NCBI RefSeq assembly: GCF_042850985.1
Contig: NZ_AP031415.1
Location: 1,922,001-1,986,000, forward strand
From: Allocoprobacillus sp002160865
GTDB lineage: Bacteria > Bacillota_I > Bacilli_A > Erysipelotrichales > Coprobacillaceae
DNA length: 64,000 bases
Direction of reading: 5' to 3'
This document shows, piece by piece, positions 42,975 through 52,278 of the stretch. The translations under genes were made by a program, and so were the position numbers. The notes under the pieces were generated by a model. It saw nothing but the letters and a program-made list of their open reading frames with translations. It was not told the DNA's origin and searched no databases. Within the stretch, counting starts at the first letter, position 1. Each line of letters starts with the position of its first letter.

Positions 42975-43343
42975 ATGGAGCTTGACTATAAAGCTATCGG
43001 CAAAAGAATTAAGATTGCCAGAATTAAAAAGAACCTTACTCAAGAAACCGTTGCTGACAAAATAGGCGTTACTCCACAGCACGTAAGCAATATAGAAACA
43101 GGTAATACATCAGTCAGTTTAACAACTTTGGTCGCTATTGCCAATACACTGACGGTATCAGTTGACGAATTGCTATGTGATACAGTTTTAACTTCAAAGC
43201 CTGTCTTTGAGAAAGAAGCAAAGGAGATACTGGAAGATTGTAACGAATATGAAATCCGTGTGCTGGTAGATGTTTTGAAAGCAACCAAAACTTCCATGCG
43301 AACCGTAAAAATGTTTGAAGCAAAATTAAATGAGGACAAATAA
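42975..43343 (+). CDS. Tn916 Orf9-like cI-type repressor (XRE family)
   Basis: The 122-residue protein has an N-terminal helix-turn-helix (IGKRIKIARIKKNLTQETVA, then VTPQHVSNIETGNTSVSLTTL) and a short C-terminal helical part. Its divergent orientation opposite the regulatory genes matches Tn916 Orf9, thought to repress transfer functions. AAGGAG is upstream of the ATG. It ends at a copy of the terminator repeat. Confidence 0.88.
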   Translation: MELDYKAIGKRIKIARIKKNLTQETVADKIGVTPQHVSNIETGNTSVSLTTLVAIANTLTVSVDELLCDTVLTSKPVFEKEAKEILEDCNEYEIRVLVDVLKATKTSMRTVKMFEAKLNEDK

Positions 43344-43394
43344 AACCGTAGCGTGCAGATCACAATAGATTGTGAAATACAGCTACGGTTTTTC
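43342..43394. repeat. Terminator-hairpin repeat, copy A
   Basis: AAAACCGTAGC ... GCTACGGTTTTT encloses a second inverted segment (ATCACAAT/ATTGTGA). Nearly identical copies are at 50437-50490 and 55255-55310. Here it separates the Orf9-like gene from a response-regulator remnant and can terminate both directions. Confidence 0.88.
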
Positions 43395-43784
43395 TTCTCC
43401 GCTGAATTTATATCCCACACCCCAGACAGTGATGATGTATCGTGGATTGTCTGGGTGTGGTTCGATTTTCAGTCTTAACTTTCTGATGAACGAGGAAAGA
43501 TTGCTTGCGTCTGGTGCATTGTCATATCCCCATACTTTTTCGTAAATTTGTTCTTTTGTGAATACCTGTCCTTTGTGGCTGGAAAGGAAATATAATAGGT
43601 CAAATTCTTTAGCTGTCAGATAGACAGATTTTCCATTCTCATTTACAAAAGTCCTAGTGTATAAATTCAAATAGAATTTTGTCTTGCTAGGTTTTATTAA
43701 CTCAGGAGAATTATTAAGTTTAGACGTTAGCCACTCAACGGTTTGTTGAAATATTTTTTCTTCATTTTCAGAAAACTCAATCAC
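43383..43784 (-). pseudogene. Response-regulator winged-helix remnant, copy A
   Basis: The last 133 residues carry a complete OmpR-type winged helix (YLTAKEFDLLYFLSSHKGQV, KVWGYDNAPDASNLSSFIRK, IITVWGVGYKFSG). The receiver domain is missing: only the first strand (GKILVIE) is detectable upstream, followed directly by a short linker. Upstream, ATGGGAAAATATTAG would start and stop after four codons, with GTG overlapping the stop. It could be a pseudogene or a small DNA-binding protein made by re-initiation. Confidence 0.65.
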
Positions 43785-43851
43785 TAATATTTTCCCATAT
43801 CATCACCAACTTTCACCAAATAATTAATAATCATTTTAATCCAGTCTATTT

Positions 43852-45168
43852 TTATCCCTCTATTTTCATAGAACCAATATCACATACTACACTTGCAATA
43901 CAGGCAATAATATGACTGATTAAAATGGCTAACCAAATTCCAGTTAAACCACTTCCTAAACTTGCGAAAATATATGCTAATGGAATACGGATAACAATAT
44001 AGTAAAAAATCATAAGTATCATACTTCTTGTTGGTTTTCCAAGTCCATTTAATGTACCTAGACAACAGCTTGTAATTGTGTAAAGAACATAGCCTATGCT
44101 GACTATCGTAAAATACTGATTAACAATAACTGCTACATTATCACTTGCCACAAAAAGCCCTGCTAATTGTTTGGAGAAAACAATAATAATCAGTGATAGT
44201 ATAATTAAAGTGATACTTCCATATTTCAAAGATAATTTTAAATAATCTTTAGCTCTATCAATTCGTTTTCCGCCTATACATTGTCCAACTATTGAAGTCA
44301 ATACCATATTTAATGCCATAGCTGGATAGAATAGTATGGTTTCTAATTTTCCTGTTACACCATAACCGGCAATAGCTGAAATACCATAACCGCTTACTAA
44401 TGCGGTCAGAAAAGTCGTGCTAATAGCGGGAATACTCTGCTGAATAACCGACGGCACAGCATTTTTAATAAGTGGCATAATTTCCGATTTATCAAAATCA
44501 GATAGAGTAAACTTAAATAATTTCTTTTTTGAAATATAGATACACATAAAAATCAAGCAGATAATTTGTGAGGTCAATGTTGCAATAGCCGCACCATGAA
44601 ATCCAATTATTTTAATAAGTATAGGGTCTAAAATTGCATTAAGTAGGGTAGATACAAGCATTGCAACAGCTTGAAACATTGTATTTCCGAAACTTCTTAA
44701 AACCGCTGTGAAATATAAATATAAATAGACAGCTACATAACCTAAGATATAAATAGACAAGTAGCTTCGTGCCATATCAAATATTTCATCTGGCGTATTC
44801 AAAGCAGTTAAAATAGGGTTTAAAAATACTTCTAATAAAATTGTAATCAGTATTGAAAATATTACAGACACAAAAAATGAAGTAGATAATACACGATTTT
44901 TCTTTGTGTCTTTTTTTGCTCCGATTGCTTGCGATAAAAGAATAGAAACACCATTTGTTGCCCCCATACCGATTGAGGTTAAAATCAAGATTATAGGTGT
45001 AGAATTTGTAAGTGCCGCATAGGCTTGTTCTCCTAATAAGTTCCCAATCCAAAGACTATCCACTAAATTGTATGCCATATTTAAAAACATAGCGACAATC
45101 ATTGGAAGGGTCATGGATAATAAACATTTTTTTGTATCTCCATTAATAAAGTCTATCTTACTATTCAT
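43852..45168 (-). CDS. MATE family efflux transporter
   Basis: The 438-residue protein has 12 hydrophobic helices in two homologous halves. It begins MTLPMIVAMFLNMAYNLVDSLWIGNLLGEQAYAAL-type MATE text (helix 1 with Asn and Asp), and the second half has AVPSVIQQSIPAISTTFLTAL. It exports cationic drugs or metabolites using Na+ or H+. A TetR regulator is encoded just upstream, and a 17-base palindrome matching those before the TetR and methyltransferase genes lies 18 bases before its start. It is cargo of the element. Confidence 0.93.
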   Translation of the reverse strand: MNSKIDFINGDTKKCLLSMTLPMIVAMFLNMAYNLVDSLWIGNLLGEQAYAALTNSTPIILILTSIGMGATNGVSILLSQAIGAKKDTKKNRVLSTSFFVSVIFSILITILLEVFLNPILTALNTPDEIFDMARSYLSIYILGYVAVYLYLYFTAVLRSFGNTMFQAVAMLVSTLLNAILDPILIKIIGFHGAAIATLTSQIICLIFMCIYISKKKLFKFTLSDFDKSEIMPLIKNAVPSVIQQSIPAISTTFLTALVSGYGISAIAGYGVTGKLETILFYPAMALNMVLTSIVGQCIGGKRIDRAKDYLKLSLKYGSITLIILSLIIIVFSKQLAGLFVASDNVAVIVNQYFTIVSIGYVLYTITSCCLGTLNGLGKPTRSMILMIFYYIVIRIPLAYIFASLGSGLTGIWLAILISHIIACIASVVCDIGSMKIEG

Positions 45169-45185
45169 AATAAGTCCTCCGTTAT

Positions 45186-45202
45186 TGAATGAACATCATT
45201 CA
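45186..45202. promoter_or_regulatory. Palindrome TGAATGA-N3-TCATTCA upstream of the MATE gene
   Basis: The perfect seven-base-arm palindrome is one of three related 17-base sites (others at 45855-45871 and 46532-46548), all beside the TetR-MATE-methyltransferase genes. It is a likely TetR operator. Confidence 0.7.
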
Positions 45203-45221
45203 TATTTAGCATTTAAATATT

Positions 45222-45238
45222 CCCTGCTTTAAGCAGGG
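45222..45238 (-). terminator. Hairpin after the TetR gene
   Basis: CCCTGC/GCAGGG stem just past the TetR stop at 45245, in the gap before the MATE gene. The following T content is weak, so it may attenuate rather than fully stop transcription. Confidence 0.45.
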
Positions 45239-45244
45239 GATATA

Positions 45245-45805
45245 TCAAAAATTAAATAATTTATTAAAAAAGGCTTTTATTTTGTCACTTTTTTCATTTA
45301 AAGCAATTTCATTATTCATCAATATTCCTAACTGACCAAAAACACAAAAACTCGCACACGTTTCTGGATCAGAAATATTTATCTCATGATTTTGATTAGC
45401 TCGAATAATTATTTCTTTAACAATAGGAGTTAGCTTTTTACAAACACATAAAACAAGTAAATCATGAAAATTTTTATTTTGATTATCATGAAACATTTGA
45501 TAGTAAGTATCACTTTCGTGTTCTGAAAAAAGCGTCATTTTATTAAGGATTTCCTTTAAAGTGTCTTGTTTTATGTCGATATCTTTTGTCATTTTAGAAA
45601 TTAACATATTTGCATACTCATCTAAAGCTGTTTGGAATAGAACATCTTTAGACGGGAAATATCTATAACAAAGTCCTTGAGCAACGCCTATTTCTCTTGC
45701 AATATCAGAAATTGATGTTTTTTCAAAACCGTTTTGTGCGAATAGCTTCATTGCTGTTTCCAAAATTTCTTGTTTTCTTTCTTCTGGTTCTTTTGAAATA
45801 CGCAT
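45245..45805 (-). CDS. TetR/AcrR family transcriptional regulator
   Basis: The 186-residue protein has the TetR N-terminal HTH (AMKLFAQNGFEKTSISDIAR then VAQGLCYRYFPSKDVLF) and a helical C-terminal ligand-binding domain. It likely represses the neighbouring MATE exporter and methyltransferase until its ligand appears. A candidate operator (45855-45871) lies in its own promoter region. AGGAGG precedes the ATG. Confidence 0.95.
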   Translation of the reverse strand: MRISKEPEERKQEILETAMKLFAQNGFEKTSISDIAREIGVAQGLCYRYFPSKDVLFQTALDEYANMLISKMTKDIDIKQDTLKEILNKMTLFSEHESDTYYQMFHDNQNKNFHDLLVLCVCKKLTPIVKEIIIRANQNHEINISDPETCASFCVFGQLGILMNNEIALNEKSDKIKAFFNKLFNF

Positions 45806-45854
45806 TATTACACACCTCCTTTTTCATCGTAATGTCTTGGACGTTACATGTCAA

Positions 45855-45871
45855 TGACTAATATTCAGTCA
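45855..45871. promoter_or_regulatory. Palindrome TGACTAA-N3-TCAGTCA upstream of the TetR gene
   Basis: It has the same 17-base layout as 45186-45202 and 46532-46548, with a shared TGA..A / T..TCA frame. It overlaps the end of the methyltransferase gene and sits about 50 bases before the TetR start, fitting autoregulation. Confidence 0.6.
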
Positions 45872-46480
45872 TTTTCGTGCTATTGTTAAACTAGAAGTAT
45901 TGCTAATATGTTCCCACAATACTGTACAAAAATCTTTTGATAATAGATTTTCCATTTCCTTTTTTGAGTATATTTTCACATCACCACTTTTACTATGCTT
46001 CATGTAAAAATTCATAATTTGTCTGGCTCCTGCTGGTTGCCAACAGTCGCCAATAATGAAAAGTCCACCTTTTTTTAATACCCGTGATACTTCTTTTACT
46101 ACTTTATCCGGTGAGGGGTAATGATGAAATGAGTCATTACATATCACCGTATCAAATAAGCTATCTTCAAAAGGTAGATTTTCAGCATCTCCAATGTATA
46201 ATTTCGCATTATCGCCAATCTTTTTTTTGGCTTCTTCAATCATATTGGGAGATAAGTCTATTCCAGATAACTGTTTTGTAATATTCAAGTTAAATATACT
46301 TTCTAACAAAGCTCCTGTTCCACACCCTAAATCAAGAAGTGAACCAACATGTTCTTCCTGCTTCAGTTTTTTTAAAATTGGAGCATATAAATTTCTTGCA
46401 TGTTCACCTACCATATCAGTATCATAAGATATAGCCTGCTTGTCGAAAGTTTTTTTTGAATTTTCCTTATTTTGGTTCAT
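45869..46480 (-). CDS. Class I SAM-dependent methyltransferase
   Basis: The 203-residue protein starts at ATG 46480 (AAGGAG seven bases upstream). It has motif I LLDLGCGTGALLES, motif II LSGIDLSPNMIEEAKKK and GDAENLPFEDSLFDTVICND, then VLKKGGLFIIGD. The substrate is unknown; it resembles UbiE/Methyltransf_11 small-molecule methylases. It has a near-consensus promoter and a TetR-type palindrome, and its gene is followed by the TetR and MATE genes. This suggests a joint role in resistance to, or export of, a small molecule. Confidence 0.9.
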   Translation of the reverse strand: MNQNKENSKKTFDKQAISYDTDMVGEHARNLYAPILKKLKQEEHVGSLLDLGCGTGALLESIFNLNITKQLSGIDLSPNMIEEAKKKIGDNAKLYIGDAENLPFEDSLFDTVICNDSFHHYPSPDKVVKEVSRVLKKGGLFIIGDCWQPAGARQIMNFYMKHSKSGDVKIYSKKEMENLLSKDFCTVLWEHISNTSSLTIARK

Positions 46481-46502
46481 AGTATCGCTCCTTTCGTAGG
46501 TT

Positions 46503-46548
46503 ATTATACAGCACGAGTGAACGATTGTCAATGAATAATGTTCATTCA
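46503..46548 (-). promoter_or_regulatory. Methyltransferase promoter with TetR-type operator
   Basis: On the minus strand TTGACA (46526-46531), a 17-base spacer and TATAAT (46503-46508) make a consensus promoter. Immediately upstream is TGAATAA-N3-TCATTCA (46532-46548), matching the palindromes before the TetR and MATE genes. Repressor binding next to the -35 is likely. Confidence 0.8.
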
Positions 46549-46559
46549 ATGAGATAGAA

Positions 46560-48940
46560 CCGCTAATACTAATAACAAACCTATTTATCTATCGTTCTAT
46601 TATTTTCCTATCTGCCCGTTAATGAAAATATCTATATTATTAATTAAAAGTTTTGCTGTTGATAAAAAGATTTCGTTGTACTTCTTTATGAAAAGAATAA
46701 ATTAAATATGCTTTAGATATGAAATGATGTAAAATAGGATTTAAAGTCAATCACAAAAATTGAACGCTAGAAATAAAAATAGCATGATATGATTTCATAG
46801 GAATCTGCATAACTTCAAAAATAATAACATAATCATAATGTAGTTCATTATGAACTTAATAAAAAAGTTTTAATTCTAGATTAGATATCTTTCTAGTGAA
46901 TAAAAAAACAAATACAAAGAAGAGATTTATTATTTGATTATTTTGATACTATATTCTTAGAACTCGTATAAAATATTCATGGATAATTTAGTATCTACCT
47001 TTTCTTGCAGACCAATCTTGGAAACTCAGTACAAAAATCTGAGCGTACGAGTAAAATTAAAAGATGGAACTTAAACAGAAGAACGCATGATAAAAGAACT
47101 TATCCCTAGTAATCCTCTAAAACTATATTTTCTTTATTTATCTGATTTATAGATTCAACTAAGATAGATAACGTATATGATCCTTATTTTAAATAAATTA
47201 TTCTTTTATTTAAACTTGAAGAGCACCTATCCCGACAATCACAGCTATTCACTTTACTAATTTTAAGAGGTCAACGAAACTTATGCCAATGTCATGATCA
47301 GTATTAGCCGATATAATTGCATCTCATGACTACCTGATAAACAGGTTGACCTTATTCATTAAGTGTGATATCATCGCCAATCTCCTTTATTCCCTGTCTA
47401 TATAGATTTAAATCAATAACAGGTGTTATATACCAGCATTTATACAGTAAGTATGTTACCTTATTAAAAAAACGAATGACTACAAAAATATCCAATATTG
47501 ACCTGATAACCTAAAAATTTAAATTACACAAAACTGAGAATAGCGTGACAGAATCGAATCAAAAGGTTGAATTAATATTAAAACAAAGAAAATTAATGGA
47601 TTATATAGAAGAATACGCAGAGCAAAAGAAATAGCCAAAGTACATTTTTCATTACTATTTCAGCCCTAGTCAATGGGAGAAGCAGAGTAACGGCGCTAGT
47701 AACTTCATAGTCAACGGGAGAACCTAAATGATTAGAATAGATATACAATTTGAAAGAACATTACACTTTATTCATTATTGGCAAGTAGCTTTTCAAGAGA
47801 ATTTTTCTTAAGATCATTTAGAACCGTAAAGATACCTCTCATAAAAGCATAACAGGAACCTAATGTAACAAATAGTCAAATGTAGCTAGAATATTATAAA
47901 GATGATCTAACATCGAAACCTGAAGCCACTTATCAATGGGAATGAGGCCTAAAACGGAAGATCTTAATCTGACTTTTGACTAGACAGGAGGTACGAGAAT
48001 ATAAAGAGTACAAAATAGGATCAAAATTTAAAAGTTTGACCACCGGAAGAGTAGAATCGAGCGAAGTGGATTTTAAACGACGAATATTAGACTCAGAGAA
48101 ATCCTTGATAGAATTCAAGAGAAAAACATCATGGGAAGATAAATGTTAGCCATAAAATAACACCTCAGAAAATGATTTCACGTTTACCATCATTAACAAT
48201 AAGCCGCCTAACAAAACTTACAATAAGTTAAGTAAATAGTAATAAAACGGAGATAAATAAAACAATGTTTTTCCATGACACTGTCAATAATTTCTGAATG
48301 CATTAACACTATATGTTAGTATGTTACAGCATGCATTAACTAATCAAAGGAATAACACTTCACTAAAAGCATCGCAAAACTTAATAAAATAAACGCTAAT
48401 ATTTATCATCTAGGAAACTCATCAAAAGCAAGACAGTAGAAAAAGCTTTAAAACCAAAGCAGGTAAAATAAAAGAATTAACACTAGCCTAATCTGACAAA
48501 AAATTACAATACCCTGCACAACTTTCTGATTTGTTGCTAATAGCAGGGAAAAAATACAAGTTAATTTATTAATATAAGCTATATCAAATTCCAAATCGTA
48601 TATTCATAGAACTTCGTCTGTCCACATGCCCATAGTCGAACAGTTTGCATTCAATCATAGCTGATCAGAAAATTTATATATATTATTCTCCTTTTACGAT
48701 GTATGAAACAAGGTGTCACAACCATTAAATGAGGATTTTAATTTGTAATCGAGTAGAATCACAAACAGGTACACATTTCAAGAAAAAATCGAAACAAATG
48801 AGTACTAAATACGATTAGATACATCATCTATACAGTTCTTCTAAATCTGTGAAAACAACACTTATTATGTAATAAATCTGATCATTCATACTTGTTCTAT
48901 TTACATATGTTTTTAATAATGGTATAATCAAAAAAATAAG
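46560..48940. other. 2.4-kb gene desert inside the conjugative element
   Basis: No open frame above 61 codons exists, stops are dense in all six frames, and I recognise no domain. A few patches look faintly coding, such as the plus-strand KQRKLMDYIEEYAEQKK near 47580-47635, each broken by stops. A 15-base near-repeat TAGTCAAYGGGAGAA occurs at 47668 and 47708. It could be a decayed gene cargo or a sequence artefact. Confidence 0.5.
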
Positions 48941-48956
48941 TATAGGAGGTACTTAA

Positions 48957-49778
48957 ATGAAAGAAATTAAAATAAATTCAAGGAATGCTACTTTCCAAAA
49001 AATTGTGGTTCTAAAAACAAACCGTAATAAACGATACAAATATAAAGAATTTTTTGTGGAAGGGGTAAGAAATATAAATGAAGCTATCAAAAATCATTGG
49101 CAAATTTCTTCATTCATCTATTCAGACAAATCAAAATTATCAGATTGGGCAAAAAACAAAATTGCATCAACTAAAACCGACCAAAATTATATTCTAAAAC
49201 CAGAATTAATGGATGATATAAGTAACAAAAACGATACTTCCGAAATACTTGCTATTGTGAAAATGAAAGAAGATAGTTTCAATAATATTCGCATAAAAGA
49301 AAATCCATTTATCGTTTTGTTAGATAGGCCGTCAAATAAAGGTAATTTAGGTACAATCATTCGATCAGCAGATGCATTAGGAATTGACGGGATATTAATC
49401 ACGGGGCACTCAGTGGATGTATACGACCCTGATGTTATAACATCATCTATGGGTTCTTTTTTCAATATACCTTTTATCCGGTTTTCTGAACACTTAAATA
49501 TTTATGATTATCTACAAGAATTAAAATCAAAGATACCCTCGCTTCAAATTATAGGTACAACATCACATAACGAAACAAACATTAGCAAAATTAATTTCAC
49601 AAGGCCTACAATTCTTATGATTGGCAATGAAACGGTTGGTCTTAGTCAAGCATATAAAGAATATTGTGATCAATTGGCTACTATTCCAATGAGTTCTAGT
49701 TCCTCAGCATCGTCATTCAATATCGCATGTGCAACAACTGTATTTTTTTATGAAGCATCTAGACAAAGGTCGCATTAA
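48957..49778 (+). CDS. SpoU/TrmH-family RNA 2'-O-methyltransferase (possible antibiotic resistance)
   Basis: The 273-residue protein has an N-terminal L30e-like substrate-binding domain (FFVEGVRNINEAIKNHW) and a knotted SPOUT domain with motif 1 DRPSNKGNLGTIIRSADA, motif 2 LMIGNETVGLSQAY and motif 3 IPMSSSSSASSFNIACATTV. Such enzymes methylate ribose in rRNA or tRNA. Relatives on mobile elements (TsnR, AviRb) confer resistance to ribosome-binding antibiotics. The lone cargo position suggests the same; this is inference. GGAGG lies seven bases before the ATG. Confidence 0.85.
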   Translation: MKEIKINSRNATFQKIVVLKTNRNKRYKYKEFFVEGVRNINEAIKNHWQISSFIYSDKSKLSDWAKNKIASTKTDQNYILKPELMDDISNKNDTSEILAIVKMKEDSFNNIRIKENPFIVLLDRPSNKGNLGTIIRSADALGIDGILITGHSVDVYDPDVITSSMGSFFNIPFIRFSEHLNIYDYLQELKSKIPSLQIIGTTSHNETNISKINFTRPTILMIGNETVGLSQAYKEYCDQLATIPMSSSSSASSFNIACATTVFFYEASRQRSH

Positions 49779-49857
49779 TTTGTTTTTTTACCAATCAACA
49801 CACTTAAATAGTTACTATTGTCAGAGTCAGACAAATTAATTAATAATTATAAATGCT

Positions 49858-49892
49858 ATGAATTCCTGCCAGCTATCTGACAGGAATTTTCT
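49858..49892 (+). terminator. Terminator after the SpoU methyltransferase gene
   Basis: The stem AATTCCTG/CAGGAATT with loop CCAGCTATCTGA is followed by TTCTG. It is 80 bases past the stop and the T run is weak. Confidence 0.5.
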
Positions 49893-50039
49893 GTATATAT
49901 AATCATCTATATACATCAATATTATAGTCGAGTTCTTAACAAATTATGATTATATATTTGCTTTTCTTTGTAACATATTGTAAGCTATGTTATAATAATA
50001 ATTTTATAATAATTATTTAAAGTTATACATTTCGTTTCA

Positions 50040-50336
50040 CTATTCTTGTTTTGGAAATTTCTTTCTTTTTTCTAAAATGTCTAATTCATATGCTTTTTGT
50101 TTACCAAGAGTGCTATAGTCAGTAATATCTAACATTTCTCTATCTTTCCAAAGAGCAATTACTAGATTGATACCATAAAAATCAAAGAGTGAAAACAACC
50201 GTCTAACAGAAGGTTCAGTAATATTATTTTCATATTCAGAAATAACTGACTCACTAAAGCCTGTTGCTTCAGATACAGCTCTTATAGATAAATTTCTTTC
50301 TTTTCGTAATTTTTTTAATACCTTCCCTATGTTCAT
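50040..50336 (-). CDS. XRE-family helix-turn-helix regulator
   Basis: The 98-residue protein has an N-terminal HTH (GKVLKKLRKERNLSIRAVSE then GFSESVISEYENN) and a short C-terminal region (DFYGINLVIALWKDREML). It is similar in layout to small antitoxin or MqsA-like regulators, but no toxin gene is adjacent. Its target is unknown. Confidence 0.82.
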   Translation of the reverse strand: MNIGKVLKKLRKERNLSIRAVSEATGFSESVISEYENNITEPSVRRLFSLFDFYGINLVIALWKDREMLDITDYSTLGKQKAYELDILEKRKKFPKQE

Positions 50337-50436
50337 AGTTTCATTCCTTTCAAAAGAATGATACTCTATTTTTATTCGGCATGGCCGATGTTACAATAAA
50401 AAATCGGTTTAATCGAATTAATTTTGCTTTTATTTC

Positions 50437-50490
50437 AAAAACCGTAGCGTGCAGATCACAATGAATTGTGAAATACAGCTACGGTTTTTC
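50437..50490. repeat. Terminator-hairpin repeat, copy B
   Basis: Same sequence as copies A (43342-43394) and C (55255-55310), differing at one to two bases in the middle. Like copy A it is directly followed by a response-regulator remnant. Confidence 0.88.
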
Positions 50491-50838
50491 TTCTCCGCTG
50501 AATTTATATCCCACACCCCAGACAGTAATAATGTATCGTGGATTGTCTGGGTATGGTTCAATTTTCAGTCTTAGTTTTCTGATGAATGAGGAAAGGTTGC
50601 TTGCGTCTGGTGCATTGTCATATCCCCATACTTTTTCATAAATCTGTTCCTTAGTGAATACCTGTCCTCTGTGTGAGTATAGAAAATACAAAAGGTCAAA
50701 TTCCTTTGCAGTTAAATATATTTGATTGCCTTGTTTATCCATTACAATGCGGGTGTAAGGGTCGATAGTTAAATCTGCTGTATGGATTTTGATAATTGCA
50801 GGCGTTGTGTTTACATTTGAGGACAGCCATTCTAACAT
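50479..50838 (-). pseudogene. Response-regulator winged-helix remnant, copy B
   Basis: The C-terminal 75 residues are almost identical to copy A (43383-43784): YLTAKEFDLLYFL, KVWGYDNAPDASNLSSFIRK and WGVGYKFSGEEKP. The N-terminal part is more diverged. The recognisable reading frame extends upstream to GKILIVE near 50896 without an in-frame ATG. As in copy A, an ATGGGAAAATAC-stop lies there in another frame. It follows the histidine kinase gene by about 80 bases. Confidence 0.65.
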
Positions 50839-50916
50839 CTGCTGGAATAAACTATCTTCTTTATCAGTAAATTCTACAATTAGTATTTTCCCATAGCAAA
50901 ACCCCCTATAATAATA

Positions 50917-52278
50917 TTACCTCAAGGGGAAAACAAGAGAAACTCTCGCCCCAATCGTCTTATCATTTTCTTTTAAGTTTTCAAGTTTTACAAATCCGAA
51001 ATGTTCTTTCATTATTTTTTCTACTATCGTAAGTCCTAATCCATAATGCGTCCCATTTCTTGCTTTGTTTTCTGAATAAAATTTTTGCGTTGCTTTTTCC
51101 AAACTTTCTTTATTAAACCCTTTACCGTTGTCAATTACACTTATGACATATTCGCTTTCATCTCTTTTAAACAGTAATTTTATTTGAGAACCACTTTTAG
51201 AAAATTCAACAGCATTTGAAACAATATTTTGAAATGCCTTTTGAACATTCTTTGGCTCTATCACCAAATTGTCCGCTAAATCTTTTTGTATCACAGAAAC
51301 AGTTATATTTTTCAGACTGGCAATTTGATTTGCAAGCGAAATCAAATCATCTACATATTTTTCGTTGAATTGAACATATTCCATTTTCTGCTGTTCCAGC
51401 TTTACGAGAGTTTTCAATTCATCTACATATTCAGATATTCTGGTAATTCCATCTAGTGCGTATTTAACGTATTCCTTTTGCTTAATATCCATATCAGTTT
51501 CTTCTAATAATTCCAAATTACCAGATACAACAGTAGCAGGCGTTTGTATGTCATGCGTAAGTGATTGAATACCATTTTCTAAAAGCTGTGCCTGTTTTAA
51601 TTGCTTTTTTGTACTCTCTTTTACCGTTCTTTCCATTTCGCTTAAAATAATGAGAATATCATTTACCTCTTTTAATGAGCTGGATAATTCAGAAATTTCT
51701 TCATCGTCAGACAAAATGGTTTTCTGTATATTCGTTATCTTGTTTAACTCTTTACTTAACTGATTTCTATATAGTTTTAAAATCGCTAAAAAGCCTATGA
51801 TTACCGTGAGAAGAAAACAGATAATAATTGTTAAGTCGGCACTCGGAAAAATATTCCTCAAAAAATTGTTAGAAAACTGCGAGGTAGCACTCTTATATCC
51901 CAAAATCCACTTTTCAGATGAATTACCAATAAGTTCATAAGTTGTTCCATTCATAAATCGTAATTGATTAACTTTTCCTTTTTCACAAACTTCTTTTATT
52001 AGTTCTTCATCTTGTATAGAACCATATACATAATCACCACTCTCTGAAAGTTTAGCATATTCAATATAATCTGGTATGGACACTTCATCTAGTGTACCAT
52101 TAAGAGCATTATTTTTTACGGTTTCTACATTTTGATTTATTACATCTGGCGAAAGTATAAATCCTGTTTCTACCAGAAAAAAAGTCCCTAAGCCAAATAT
52201 CATTACTGTAATAAATGCGTAGCAAATTTGAGAAATACTCAGTGTCAATAACATTCGCATTATTGATTTTTTTCCCAT
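50917..52278 (-). CDS. Sensor histidine kinase of a lantibiotic-response two-component system
   Basis: The 453-residue protein (ATG 52278, GGGGAG ten bases upstream) has two helices (about 7-30 and 148-172) framing an extracellular sensor of about 115 residues. Then come a HisKA H-box LTHDIQTPATVVSG, N-box QNIVSNAVEFS, and G-boxes DNGKGFNKESL and GLGLTIVEKI. This NisK/CprK-like kinase probably detects a lantibiotic and phosphorylates the regulator encoded just upstream. The genes overlap, so expression is coupled. Confidence 0.92.
   Translation of the reverse strand: MGKKSIMRMLLTLSISQICYAFITVMIFGLGTFFLVETGFILSPDVINQNVETVKNNALNGTLDEVSIPDYIEYAKLSESGDYVYGSIQDEELIKEVCEKGKVNQLRFMNGTTYELIGNSSEKWILGYKSATSQFSNNFLRNIFPSADLTIIICFLLTVIIGFLAILKLYRNQLSKELNKITNIQKTILSDDEEISELSSSLKEVNDILIILSEMERTVKESTKKQLKQAQLLENGIQSLTHDIQTPATVVSGNLELLEETDMDIKQKEYVKYALDGITRISEYVDELKTLVKLEQQKMEYVQFNEKYVDDLISLANQIASLKNITVSVIQKDLADNLVIEPKNVQKAFQNIVSNAVEFSKSGSQIKLLFKRDESEYVISVIDNGKGFNKESLEKATQKFYSENKARNGTHYGLGLTIVEKIMKEHFGFVKLENLKENDKTIGARVSLVFPLR

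Noticed and set aside
47933..48118. 61-codon frame in the gene desert
   Set aside because: Longest by chance in AT-rich DNA; no ribosome site and no homology I recognise.
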